Numbered from the stretch's first letter, positions 21,989-32,876 are shown. The stretch is DNA of 64,000 bases from Fusarium oxysporum f. sp. lycopersici 4287 (GCF_000149955.1 NC_030993.1:434125-498124); one strand, 5' to 3'. Notes: generated by a model not told the origin, from the letters alone. A program made the numbers and translations.

Positions 21989-22332
21989 CGTTGACGAGGG
22001 ATTCTGGATGGGATCTGACCAATTGTGCACGTACATACACAGATGAGCCAACTGGCATTGGAAATTTGTATCGTAGAGTTCACAAAATAGCTGAAAGAAC
22101 CAACCTTGCCTTTAGAACAGACTGAACAGTAAAGAGGTGTCATATTGGATGTGCATTCCGGTCACGGCATTTCGTTGCCGTGAGCATCCAATTACGGTGG
22201 TAGAAAACTCGTATTACAGACGCTGTTGGTTCTGTCAAATGTCTGAAACTTCTAGTCCTCAAAAGTACTGAATTGTGTTGGTTGAGTGCTTCACTCGGTT
22301 CTTATTAGCCTCCACTTTAAAGTCATAGCAAG

Positions 22333-22641
22333 TTAGAAACGCCAATAGAAGACTAGGGATCTCTCTAATGTGGACTGGATTAGAATTAAACTGTGTTGGT
22401 TGTACCATGCATTAAGACATGGTCTGATCAAAGCTTGAATACCTTCCTCTACGGTACGGGCCGTCTTGGAAAATCCAATCAGATCCGCTTGTTGTACAGG
22501 GGCTTTCACTGAAGCCATCAGCGCGGGGTCCGATTGGAGTATTACCTCAAGATCCCAGTCAAGCTTTTTTTTTTGCTTCTCCACTGCATCCTTGCACATC
22601 ACATTTGTCCATTGCCGAAATAGCCGGACTGGAACTTGCAT
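22333..22641 (-). CDS. Doubtful hypothetical protein, 102 aa
   Basis: An ATG-started frame of 102 codons with a charged, soluble-looking composition (KDAVEKQKKKLDWDLEVIL, ADLIGFSKTARTVEEG). It matches no family I recognise, has no signal peptide, and no flanking exon could be joined convincingly. It could be a gene fragment or a chance frame. Listed for completeness only. Confidence 0.2.
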   Translation of the reverse strand: MQVPVRLFRQWTNVMCKDAVEKQKKKLDWDLEVILQSDPALMASVKAPVQQADLIGFSKTARTVEEGIQALIRPCLNAWYNQHSLILIQSTLERSLVFYWRF

Positions 22642-23161
22642 TATGGGACATCAGGGCTTCCATTGGACCAAATCTACAAGGCTTTGGAGGTTTAGTTTGC
22701 GAAGCCTGGCCTTAAGGCTAAAGGTTAACCTTGCGGTCAGCAATCAGTCCAGTGGTTGCCCTTTGAGAACTACGGAACGTTGCAACGTCAAGAGGCCCTC
22801 TTCCTGCAAGCAAACCGTTTCTTTCTGCGACTGTTTTTGAAAGAACAGGGCGCGGCATTACTGAAGGGGGAGGAACCATGAGTCTGATGGATGTTAGACC
22901 TCATTAAAGAGCTCACGGACTTTCGCAGAACATAAAACATAACAGGATATAAATCCGGATTCCTCGGTTCACTAGTCCCGACGACCCATGAGACCCTTGT
23001 AGTAAATCTCCACGATCATGGTCACAACCAACAGACAATACAGTCACTGAACCAACAATGTTGTGTCGGTCTGTCGATACCAACAAAGCCAACTTGCTGT
23101 ACCCAGGCCAGCAGACAAGACTATGACCAAGACGGCAAACAAGAAGCGGTGCAGACGAGTG

Positions 23162-23169
23162 TATAAAAG
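23162..23169 (+). promoter_or_regulatory. TATA box of secreted protein B
   Basis: TATAAAAG, 118 bp before the ATG at 23280, followed by a CT-rich leader ending CAACCAACATG. A good match to a fungal core promoter with a strong start context. Confidence 0.6.
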
Positions 23170-23279
23170 CCCCCTTTGAGCCTTCGTTTCAGCGTTCTCA
23201 AGATCAACCAACAATCGTCTTCTCGCCTCAGGACCTTTTGATCAAATCTTTTACTCTCCTCCTCTTCTCCTCAACCAAC

Positions 23280-23588
23280 ATGCAACTCTCCAAGTTCGTT
23301 GTTCTTAGCGTCACCGCCTTGCTCTCCGCCACTGGAGAAGCATGCAAGTGCTACGGAACTAAGGGTAACCTCAACAACGGCGCAACTCACAAGTGCTGTA
23401 ACGATTACCATGGTGTTTACTCCGGTAATGACTGCAAAGCTAGCTCCATATCTGAGCATCTCAGTGGGTTCGACAGGTGCTGCAAGGGTCAAGGCTCGGA
23501 CTGTGACTTCCCTGGTCGCGCCGCTGCCCTGGGTCAGGAAATGAGAGCTGTTAAGCACGTCGAGATCAAGACTGCCCTTGCCAAGTAA
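23280..23588 (+). CDS. Small secreted cysteine-rich protein B (102 aa)
   Basis: A single exon. The signal peptide MQLSKFVVLSVTALLSATGEA is followed by CKC, a KCC pair, a lone Cys, RCC and GSDC, eight Cys in the same order as protein A at 18035-18319. The tail after the last Cys is longer than in protein A (about 30 residues, RAAALGQEM...TALAK). The pair are on opposite strands on either side of the GT90 gene, which suggests an old local duplication with inversion. Function unknown; extracellular location is predicted. Confidence 0.82.
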   Translation: MQLSKFVVLSVTALLSATGEACKCYGTKGNLNNGATHKCCNDYHGVYSGNDCKASSISEHLSGFDRCCKGQGSDCDFPGRAAALGQEMRAVKHVEIKTALAK

Positions 23589-24161
23589 ACTACCGGCGAC
23601 GAGTTGAGGTTGGTCAAGTCTTCCTTAGCATGCGGGTTTTGTGTGGTGTTAACTTGAATAAGATAGCAACCAAGACCTAGGGAAATAGGGAATATGGAGT
23701 GGCAAAGAGAGATTGGTCAATCTTGGCCGTGTTTCCTTTGGATCAGGCACTACTTTCACCTCCCGGCCGGAGCTTAGAGCTTTTTCAACGCCTCGACCTC
23801 ATTCATATAGTAGATACCTCCTGACCTCTAGTGAAGGAAGCCTTTTGTGAGACATGGTATAGTTGAATATACTGTTACTAATCAGAAACTATTACGTGAA
23901 GGGAAAACCAGGACATTGTAATAACTGAGCAGTATTAAGTAGACTCCTGCCTGACGGAGACGAACTGTTTCTCAAATCTCCGGTATCGCTGTAAGAAAGA
24001 GAATTTAGGAGCATGTCCTTGTAATCATCTCTACTAACAACCTCTCCCCATCACCTGAAGCCGCTGACCAACACTGTTAAATGCGTTTCAATCTCTGTAC
24101 TAAGAACTCTATCCGCGTGGCGTATCTTTACGCCATTTGGAACCTGGATGATGCAGATATT
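23589..24161. other. Intergenic, no gene seen
   Basis: 3' flank of secreted protein B and of the PEX11-like gene, which converge here. No further feature is supported. Confidence 0.4.
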
Positions 24162-25157
24162 TCAGGCTTCCTGAGTTGCACGCCAGAGCATAGTCGTCCT
24201 TCTAAGATCTGCCAAAACACCCGCCGCCCCCTGAACTCCCAAGTTAAAACCCGGCGCCTTATCTCCCATCCATCCTGAGAGATGCCAACCGATGGGTAGC
24301 CAAGCCAGAGGACGAATCCAATCATAGTACCACTGCACTGCCTTCTCAGCTTCTTCTCGCGTGATATCACCCTTCTCAAGATGGTTCTTGGTAAAGAATA
24401 TCTGAGCCTCACGCATGAGACGGGCAAAGTCACAGATGATGCCCAAGAACCAAGCACGGTGAGCGACCCTATACATGTTTGCAACACGTCCTCCTGTGCC
24501 GTTGAAGAGCCATCCCAGACCGCACTTCATCAAGACACCCTTCTCCACGAGAAATGCGATATTCTCAAGGAGCTGGAACGTCGCAAAGAGGGAGCATTGA
24601 ATAAAGGAGATGATGTAGAGTACAGGGTCCATACTCTTACCCTCTCTAATCAGCTTCCTGACCCGTACGTAAATAGGGAGCAGGCCGAAGAGTCTCAAGG
24701 TCAACCTGGCATTTGCAACGACAGAGCCCAATCTGGCAAAAGGAGAGGACTCTGCTTCAGCGGCTCCAGGAAGGGCGGTGAAAGCAGTTTCTGGTCTGAC
24801 GAATGAAAGGGCTTTGGACTTGAGATTGTAGGCTTTGGAGTCGAAGTAAGCCAAGAGGTAGAGGCCATAGTTGAAGGTTGTAAGGACAGAACCAAGGTCT
24901 TTGGTTGGTTTCATAAGTCTAAAGGAAAGTCAGATGGTACTTAGGTTTAGTCATTGATTGCTGCCTTACTCGTTCAATCTAAAGAGCAAACGGTCTGGCG
25001 CGTTGAGCGCAACTTTCGACTGGACAGGCATTGGAATAACTTTGGGAGTTTGTACAGTTGGACTTTCAGTAGGAGTTATCTGTTGCTCGTATTGTGGGAT
25101 AGTTGGCTCTTGAATGTGAGAATATTCAAGTTCGTCAACTGCTTCCTGGTAAGACAT
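24162..25157 (-). CDS. PEX11-family peroxisomal membrane protein (314 aa, two exons)
   Basis: Exons 24970-25157 and 24162-24918 (minus) are joined by a 51-nt intron with a GTAAGG donor; phases close to 314 aa. Exon 1 encodes a polar N-terminal extension of about 62 residues with many Pro, Gln and Thr. Exon 2 is the PEX11 domain: an amphipathic N-terminal region (SVLTTFNYGLYLLAYFD), SFIQCSLFATFQLLENIAFL and a GW-containing end. PEX11 proteins bend and elongate the peroxisomal membrane before fission. The N-terminal extension and moderate similarity suggest the PEX11C-type group of filamentous fungi rather than canonical PEX11. No peroxisomal neighbour supports or contradicts the call. Confidence 0.82.
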
Positions 25158-26196
25158 AACGATGTGATGGAACTTTCTACTTATGGCTGTCAGCTGTCAC
25201 AGCCCAAGCGTGCTCATTATCATATATACCATGATTCAACTAGCGCCGTCTGAGTCTCTTGGGTATGGAGTTAGTTCCACGTTTGCCGTCTTCCAGCTGG
25301 AGAGGCTTTGCCGGAGTTGGTGAAAGCTGGAGAACCGTACAGCCGCGAAATCACGGAGTAGAACAAAAGTAGCAGTTCATTACACGCCCCTAAGGTTCCT
25401 TGAAGTCCGGAAAAGGAAGTTTGTCGTTCTGCGAAGTTGCTTCTGTGAAGATGAAGTTTTTGTTGCATTCTCCCTATCCTTCCCCTCACCAACGACGAAT
25501 GTGACAGCACTCCTGGACAACCATCATCCACATTAATTGGATGAAGATTTTCAAAGCTCTAAGCTAAAGCTCTCAAGCTTGGGGCAGGGTATGCAAGCTA
25601 CGTGAATTGAGTTTGAGGACCCCAAGCTTACGAATGTCAACCAGCCTCGAGTCCCAAGCTCTTAGCCCAGCAGCTGGAATGGGGTTCACACCACTTGATG
25701 GGAAGGATGCTGAGATACTCTGGCTTTAAGTTCGTCCTGTCGCGTATTATAGACTTCGGTGTTGTAGTAAGCTCATTGCTCTTGGCAGAACTTACAAAGA
25801 CATTACAAGTTCAGTTAAACGCTGGAGGACATTCCTGGCGGCCAAGGGCTGAAAATGCATACCAATGCCATCAGCCGCCGCATTCATTGACGGTCTTTAG
25901 TCGGTTCCATTACGTGGTCCCAGTTCTACTAGCTTTTGTGGGCTGGGAGCTTGGGCCTTCGTCAAGCTATCGCGGGACGTTTGGCACATGGCAGCTATCT
26001 AGCTTTCCACTAATCGTCCAGACAAAGCACCTGCAAAGATGCTGCACTCATGAGATTTGGAATCATACAAAGCTCTTACCAGGATCAACATACATCCCCC
26101 ATTCCTTCTTCCCTCAGATCTTTCCAAACTTATCAGGCTTCGTGAAACACCAAACATACTCGATTCACTACACTTCAACTCATACATCCAGTCACC
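25158..26196. other. Divergent intergenic region
   Basis: Shared upstream region of the PEX11-like gene (minus) and the uncharacterised gene at 26197 (plus). The last 100 bases are C/A-rich leader-like sequence. Other frames here lack support. Confidence 0.4.
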
Positions 26197-27681
26197 ATGC
26201 CTACATCCATACCCTACGACTCAAGTCTCACTCTCATGAGCGTCGTAAACCAAGACGCCCTCAAAGGCGTCGAAGCAATCGCTGAACTCCAAGCCCCCGT
26301 CGACGCCGCCCAAGACGCTCTCAACTCCCTCATCTCCTCAAAGCGCAGTCTCACCATGACAAAGACTGAGCTCAAAAACCTCGGTGTCGGCACCGACGCT
26401 CTCGACGAAGAGCTCAAGAAGCTCAACGTCGCAGTCGAAGCTTCAGCTGGTGCTTACGCCACTGCCAAAATGGCAGCTGAGCCTCAGATCACCGCTATAA
26501 GGAAGAACATCCACTCTGTTCATAAGCAGATTGAGAGTCCGGTTGATTATATGCGCAGTGAGATTAGAGATATCGCGCTGGCGAATGATACGATGAACAT
26601 GGATGTTCAGTACTTTTCTTTTGATTCGAATTCGCAGAATTCTGCTACGTATAGCGCTCAGATTGCGTCGTATGTTTCTGGGGCTGTTAGTAGTGTTTTT
26701 GGGGCGAAGCAGTCGATGAAGATTGGAAACGCGGCTTCTCGGCAGGTCAGTCGTCAGGTCAGCTCACACAGTATCGAAGGCACTCTCGTCCTGTCTGTCA
26801 GTTGTACCCACAAGAACGCTTCGATCGTAGCGCCTTTCGTGCTACATGTCGATAAAGCAATCAAAGTCTGGAACCATCTCTTTCCTGGAAGCAAGCTGGA
26901 TCCCACCAGTGGGCCAAGCATGATGAAATGCGCGATGAACGAGAGTCAGGAAGACAAGGAAAAGTTCTCTATCATTTCAGGCGTCACTTATGGATCAAGC
27001 TTCGTTGGCATGGTCCATGTGCTTAACACGACGTCCTCGTCTGCTTCAGATTCCATGGAGGCTGCTGCCTCGCAGATGCAGTCGACGATGAATGTCGGCG
27101 CTTGGTTCGCCAAGGCAGAAGGCAAAGTCGGCGTCGACTCCAACTTCGCCAGCAACGTGAAGAATCTCCTCAGTCAGCAGAACATCCAATCTCATGTCAC
27201 GGTCCTGACCATGGGTGTTATCCCCTCAATGGTAGCAAACGAAGTCGCAACTGCCGTCAGCAAATTCAACGATTTTGACCCCAAGTCCAACATGGCGGCT
27301 GTCGCTGCTATGCAGAACGCAGTATCGTCGGATCAAGCTTCCGTCCAGTCGATGGCCGAGGCTTCACGAACCACTGGCCAAGCATCCGAGATGCAGGGCA
27401 AGAAGATTGAGTCCTCCTTGAGTGCTCTGGCAACTATCGACGGAGAAAAGAACAAGATTCTTGATGTTAACTCCATGATGACAGCTCTGGATGATTATCT
27501 GAAGAAGGCTGCACAGGGGACGGCCGGTATTCCCATTAACTACTATCTCAAGGATATTGATCAGAAGATGCTGGCGCAAATGTGGGCTGCTAAGTATTAT
27601 CCAGGTGAGTTCATGTCTATCAAGTATGACGATAGCGAGAATGGGGGTCCTGCTGAGGAGGACCCCAAGGCAAAACTCTAG
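26197..27681 (+). CDS. Conserved uncharacterised fungal protein, 494 aa
   Basis: A single exon with CACCATG start context. There is no signal peptide or obvious membrane span. Residues 20-120 look helical and coiled-coil-like (ELQAPVDAAQDALNSLISSKR). A middle part with MDVQYFSFDSN and [12 protein letters not shown] resembles a beta-rich domain. It is followed by FSIISGVTYGSSFVGMVHVL, a Ser/Met-rich helical stretch and a conserved end GIPINYYLKDIDQKMLAQMW. I recall similar uncharacterised proteins, often multi-copy, in Aspergillus and Fusarium genomes, but no assigned function. The layout of helices around a beta core invites comparison with membrane-active proteins; that is speculation. The 5' half is especially rich in C-ending codons. 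Confidence 0.8.
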   Translation: MPTSIPYDSSLTLMSVVNQDALKGVEAIAELQAPVDAAQDALNSLISSKRSLTMTKTELKNLGVGTDALDEELKKLNVAVEASAGAYATAKMAAEPQITAIRKNIHSVHKQIESPVDYMRSEIRDIALANDTMNMDVQYFSFDSNSQNSATYSAQIASYVSGAVSSVFGAKQSMKIGNAASRQVSRQVSSHSIEGTLVLSVSCTHKNASIVAPFVLHVDKAIKVWNHLFPGSKLDPTSGPSMMKCAMNESQEDKEKFSIISGVTYGSSFVGMVHVLNTTSSSASDSMEAAASQMQSTMNVGAWFAKAEGKVGVDSNFASNVKNLLSQQNIQSHVTVLTMGVIPSMVANEVATAVSKFNDFDPKSNMAAVAAMQNAVSSDQASVQSMAEASRTTGQASEMQGKKIESSLSALATIDGEKNKILDVNSMMTALDDYLKKAAQGTAGIPINYYLKDIDQKMLAQMWAAKYYPGEFMSIKYDDSENGGPAEEDPKAKL

Positions 27682-28936
27682 GCTGTTAGTTAAGATTTGT
27701 TTGCTAGGTTTTTTTTCAAGTTGATCCAAATAATTGATTTCTTTTCTTGTAGCTATGGAACATAATCCCTGATGCATTCCGTCACTTTTGGGCATGAAAC
27801 TCAAAAGCCACACGGTATGTGATGTTTCTCGCCAAGTCTGGTCGACACGTTTGAGTTTCATAGAAGAGATCAGGTCGAAAGGTCTGGCACCCCGCAAGAA
27901 CGTTGGAATTTATAATTTCATTCGGAAGTTTTGATATAAAGACGGCAAAACGGCAACCATAGCTTGAATCACTCCAGGTGAATGCCGAATCCGGCCTCGG
28001 CAAGCCACGTCTTCATCAACCTCAGCTAAAATGCAGGGCCCAACGAATGATCACGACGCTTTATCAGCCACATAGACTGTGCTCTCTCCACAAACTCGAT
28101 TCTGAGTTGTTGTTGTAAACTGGCGCATAGTATCACAATCTAGCCCACAGAACTTTGGAATCGTTAACTTCACAAACTACAGTGTCACATACGTCAGGGG
28201 CTCAGCATGCCTCTCTATATTCCCTTCTCGGCAAGTCATTCGTATTGCTAGGTACGGGCTTACGTAGCGATGCCGATGTTGATACCAAGCACAACGCCTA
28301 GTTCCGCAGTCATTGGCATGCCTTCTCGAGCAACCTACCCTTAATCGGTCCGTCCCGCATAGCTCAGACTCCTTGTAAGCTTGACATCTCTCTAGGGCCC
28401 TTTATTATACTTTCTCATCTACTCTTGCTTTATTGATGAGTTCTGGTCGAACCTTATGGCCCAAGACGTGAAAATATGACTCTAGGTAGGCCTGGAAGAT
28501 GACCTTGACTCTCTCCAACCATTGGTGTCCCGGTGTCCCCCGGACGGCGACTCCTCATCTTCTTTCCTTCGTAGCTCTTTTCAGCTGGTCGATATCACAT
28601 TCCTGATATCTTGATTTCTTACGCTGTGTGAGCCGAGTATTGCTTCGTTGACGTCAGAAGACGACCGCAACCGTCGATACAATGCTGCAGTAGCTTACAC
28701 AAGTCATGGCTTACTTACCACTTGAGCTTCGGTTCCCTTCGAATGCTGGAATTAACTCACAAGGGTAGTGAATAGACTATTCAGTGGCCTCCAGCATTTT
28801 TAGCATCGACAGGCATGAAGTAGCTCACCAGTAAATATAATATCCGCACAGCGACCAAGTCTGGCTCTCACTATATCCTCATTCCACATGGAAACCGCTC
28901 TCGATTCTTTCTGGAAACAACTTGACTACTGCCAAT
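27682..28936. other. Intergenic, possible third repeat copy
   Basis: No gene seen. A stretch at 28081-28170 (AACTGGCGCATAGTATCACA followed by a GCCCACAGAACTTTGG-like word) weakly resembles the dispersed repeat at 7323 and 17669. The right end is the promoter of the six-exon gene. Confidence 0.35.
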
Positions 28937-31239
28937 ATGGAGAAGGAGATGGATCTAGAATCTTATTCCTTCAATCATCTGGACCACGATTACGTGGCCG
29001 ATGAACACGAGCCCAAAGACTTTGTTGGTCGCAAAACCCGTTCTTACAAAGATTTATGGCGCAAATTCTACACGCCAAACTTCAAAACCATTGTGTGGCA
29101 ATACAATCCTTCAGGGGTCGAAAAGTCTTACAACTTCTTTGCCCCTTCTCCCCTCACTCCAAACGCAAAGTCACTGCCCGTCTACCTCAGAATTGAGAGC
29201 AAAAATGAGGACCATCGCATTCTTTTCAAAGGCTCCATTCCGAATTCCTTTTATGTCCCACTGTTTGCTCTCATCGCCATGGGGCACGAAGAGAACCTCG
29301 TATTTACGCAGAAGCCAATGGAAGTGTAAGTTCACGATCTGTATTCTTCAGCATTTTGGGGGGCGCGGAACTGACTGCTTGTGACTATTAGGCCCAAAAA
29401 GGCCCTGTGGCAGGAATTGGAAACTAAGTTCTTAAGCCGTGCAAACGATTGGAAACCCATGTTCTCAGGGGAGCCACCGAAAATCCTCGCGAGAGAAGAG
29501 AATGGTTCCCTCGTCAGTGTTCAGCTGTCAAACAAGTGGGAGGGCTGGCAGGATATCCTTCCTCAAATGGGCATCCTCGACACTGCAGCGAAACATGGAG
29601 GGAAACCCGTGCGCCATCTCAACATTTCACTTCAGAAACCGATACTTATCAGGCCAATCAAGAGCCCTGTTAATAATATCATACTTGAGAGGTTTTCTAA
29701 ATCCCCCAATGAATTCTACCAGGGCCTCATCGACACTATTCACGAAGCCTCCGACCCAGATGCCTCAACTTCGAAACTCAAAGCTCCTTATCCGTGGAAA
29801 CTTGAAATATATTCGGTTGACAAGGCTCAAGACTACATCAAGGCGAGTCTGAATACAACTCTTGCAAGCAGCGACTAACATTATGTGTCGATTGCAGACT
29901 TCTCATGATCCTTTTAATCTCTATGAGACTTACATCTATCAAAGTGATTGGAACAATTACATGAGCTCGTTGCAGAATAATGGGTCATCTATCCGCCCAT
30001 TTCCACGCATAACTGAGGCACTTTTCGTTCTCTCGGACAAGATCTTAGTCAAAGTTGGCCGCAGCGACATCGCTGTTCAGGCCTCTATCAACAAGAAGCT
30101 CGGGAGAAGTGACAGCGCAGAAAAAGAGGACTTGGAAAGCTTCAAAAAGAGCCATCCAATCTACATGCCTCGCAAGAAGCTCACTGCAAAGGCCAAAGAA
30201 CTGGAAGAATTGAAAATGGAGAAGAGGGAGAGAGGCCTCGATGCTTTGACCAAGGTGTATGAGCTAGGACGTGGAACTGCATACTTATCAAATGATCTGG
30301 ATGTCGATAAGATTCAGCGAGCTGCTGGCAAGCGTCCCGATGAGGCTGGTCAGAAGGAAATCATGGGAGGAGTTTCAGCCACAGAGGTGAGTTGACACAG
30401 ATGTTCCTTTTCCAGACGCTAACATAGGCCTAGATTGGTAATGCCATGGGCTGGGGCAGCAAGCGCCTAAGGTCCGGCGTTTTCCCTGCAGAGGTGAGTC
30501 CTTCACTCCGATCCAGGTCTTGAGTGATGCAACGTTGATGTTGACCTTTCGCTGCAGTGGCTTCACCTCTCAGCCTTTTCCTGGGGAGGCATAGCCGGTG
30601 ACGAGGATCCAGAAGGTTTTACCACCAGCCAGAACTTCGAGAATCTAGTCTTCGGAACATCGGAGACTAACTCTCTCATGACTAGGTTGGCTAGTCAAAG
30701 TGGCTTCACCAGGATACTGTGCTAACAGAGAGTATAGATACGAAACAGCATGGCAAAGGTTCTTCCTGGCCGAGAAAGAGCTCGCTGGCACCGGAAAAGG
30801 CATCATTGGCAGCCTCGATATATGCTGCAATGACTTTTCCAAACCTATTCTTTGGGACATGGTCACAGAGTCGAAACACTTCTCGACTGTTGATATCACG
30901 TTCACAAAGCAGGAACTGGAACTCGTGAGAGAGAACCCTCTTGGCGCAAAACGATATCTCGATTCCAAACCCAAGACTGAGACAAACGACGGAATCAGGC
31001 AGGAAATGCTCATACTTGCGCATGACTTTCCTTTCATTGTGTATTCGATCCAGTACGATCTACAAGCTTATTTTCACTCTCGTATCTTTAGATCGGACGA
31101 TATGAGTTGTTCTGTACCTTTCTTTCCTTTCCGTCGGCCTTTCTATCATCGCGCTGAGGCTATTTTGGATGATTTGGTTTTCAAGGAGTTCTATGGCAAA
31201 GCAAAGAAAGAATCGGATGTCCTTAAGTCTAAAATCTAA
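28937..31239 (+). CDS. Uncharacterised protein with a C-terminal nuclease-like module (672 aa, six exons)
   Basis: The model is 28937-29325, 29392-29842, 29898-30386, 30434-30493, 30558-30685, 30738-31239; phases close to 672 aa. The intron at 29843-29897 needs a GC donor (AAG|GCGAGT) because no GT donor keeps the frame; the other four are GT-AG. The N-terminal half is soluble with no known domain. Near residues 430-510 lies SATEIGNAMGWG, RLRSGVFPAE and WLHLSAFSWGG (H466), then ENLVFGTSETN (N492, N501) and a Glu at 508. An H...GG...N-L-V...N...E order is that of bacterial DNA/RNA non-specific endonuclease-type toxin domains and other His-Asn nucleases, so a nuclease fold is plausible. This is inference from motif order. 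About 160 more residues follow. No secretion signal. Confidence 0.72.
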
Positions 31240-31517
31240 GTTAGCGTGAGGTATCCACTGGACTTCTGGTATCCCTGGGTCGAAATTGATTCACTGAGTA
31301 ATTGAATGGTTATGTAACAAGGTCTCCTGATCCACTGGGCAGAGTTTACTACCTTTTTGTCTTATCAAGTTGCGAGTGTTACGGTGGGAGAAACATCACG
31401 ATACCGAACTCCGGTGTCGGACCGAGCTACTTGTACGCCCTTTTCAATGTCATGGCATTAGCTCGCAGCCATCTTGACAAGATAACATAGTAGATAACTA
31501 TATACCGGCCGACGATC

Positions 31518-31534
31518 CGACCGAGATCCGGTCG
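31518..31534. promoter_or_regulatory. Perfect 6-bp inverted repeat CGACCG/CGGTCG
   Basis: CGACCG-AGATC-CGGTCG lies 75-91 bp before the ATG of the PLP enzyme. CCG...CGG everted triplets are typical Zn2Cys6 regulator half-sites; the regulator is unknown. Confidence 0.4.
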
Positions 31535-31554
31535 TAAGAAACATTATAAGAGAA

Positions 31555-31568
31555 GCGGATATCTCCGC
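31555..31568. promoter_or_regulatory. Inverted CGG-N6-CCG site
   Basis: GCGGATATCTCCGC holds CGG and CCG triplets spaced by six bases, the spacing bound by Ppr1/UaY-type Zn2Cys6 factors, 41-54 bp before the ATG at 31609. Candidate site only. Confidence 0.4.
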
Positions 31569-31608
31569 ACGTAACGAAGATTCCTAGTAGCACTAACGGA
31601 ACATCAAT

Positions 31609-32876
31609 ATGGCGTCCAACAACTTCATCCTCACAGCAGAAGCTCACTCGGAAGCCTTACCCAAATTCCATTTCTCAACTCAAGCCGTCCACGCAGATGA
31701 CTTTGTCAGTCCTCACCGGGCCATCGCCCCGGCTCTTCACTCCGCTGTGAACTATCGCTATGCCCGCAACCCTGATGATCTCGTTGAGATGGAAAACGAC
31801 GATGTACTTCCCCAGCCCACATCAATCTCAAACACTGCTAACATTCATAGCCAAATGCTCCATTCGATTCACACGTTTACTCTCGTTACACAGCCCCCAA
31901 CTACAACAGACTAGAAATCGTCCTCAAGACCCTCTTTAAGAACCCGGTTGTATCTTACTCTTCTGGCGTCGCAGCTTTTCACGCAATGTTAATTGCTATT
32001 AACCCCAAGAAAATCTTTATTTCTGATGGTTATCACGGCGTTCATGCTGTAATAGAAATCATGACCAAACTCAACGGTCTGAAGAAGCTTTCGCTCGATG
32101 ATCTTGACCAAGCGGGGCCAGGGGATATGATCCATATCGAAACACCGCTTAACCCAACAGGTGAAGCTCGGAATCTTGCGCTCTTTAGTAAGAAGGCTAA
32201 AGAGACTGGGGCGTTGCTTACTGTTGATGCTACGCTTGCGCCGCCGCCGCTGCAAGATCCGATTCAGTTCGGTGCGGATTTGGTTATGCATAGTGGGACG
32301 AAGTATATCGGTGGACACTCTGATATGCTCTGTGGTATTGTCATTGTTTCTCCGGAGCGGGTTGAATCTGGCTTGGAGAAGACGTTGAGAGATGAAAGAA
32401 TGGTATTGGGAAATGTGATGGGGAGTTTGGAAGGTTGGTTGGGTATCCGATCACTGCGAACTCTTCACCTACGAGTGATGCGTCAGTCCCAAACTGCCGA
32501 AGCTTTGGTATCATGGCTCAACGCCGGTCTTTCAGACTCATCCTCTGTTATCGGCCGTATAGTCCACAAGATCGCACACTCATCCATCCAACAAGACGCC
32601 GAGTGGCTGAAGGGACAAATGCCAGGTGGTCACAGCCCCGTTTTCAGTCTATGGCTGAAGAAGCCAGAGCATGCGAAGCGTTTACCGAGCAAGCTGTTTA
32701 TTTTTCAGCATGCTACGAGCTTAGGTGGTGTTGAGAGTTTGTGCGAGTGGCGTGCTATGTCGAGCCGTGGGGAGGATCAGAGGATGCTGAGGATTAGTAC
32801 TGGAGTGGAGGACTTGGAGGATCTGAAAGGGGATTTGATGCAGGCTTTTGAGGCTTTGTTGGCAGAGTTTCCATGA
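31609..32876 (+). CDS. Cys/Met-metabolism PLP-dependent enzyme (cystathionine gamma-synthase/lyase-like, 406 aa, two exons)
   Basis: Exons 31609-31803 and 31851-32876 flank a 47-nt intron (GTACTT donor, GCTAAC branch, CATAG acceptor); phases close to 406 aa. STQAVHADD near the start, YSRYTAPNYNRLE, SSGVAAFHAML, ISDGYHGVH and IETPLNPTGE are standard landmarks of the Cys_Met_Meta_PP family, and the PLP-binding lysine is K216 in MHSGTKYIGGHSD. Members catalyse gamma- or beta-elimination or replacement on cysteine, homocysteine and O-acyl-homoserine. The sequence does not decide which, and the unusual ISDGYHGVH stretch suggests a side group rather than the canonical MET enzymes. Two inverted CGG sites in the promoter suggest regulation by a zinc-cluster factor. 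Confidence 0.85.

Larger units (their letters stand above)
21989..23279. other. Intergenic with one doubtful short frame
   Basis: Upstream DNA of the GT90 gene and promoter of secreted protein B. Apart from the doubtful frame at 22333-22641 and the TATA box at 23162 I see nothing to call. Confidence 0.4.
31240..31608. other. Intergenic, promoter of the PLP enzyme gene
   Basis: Holds two inverted CGG/CCG elements at 31518-31534 and 31555-31568 just before the start codon at 31609. Nothing else recognised. Confidence 0.45.
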
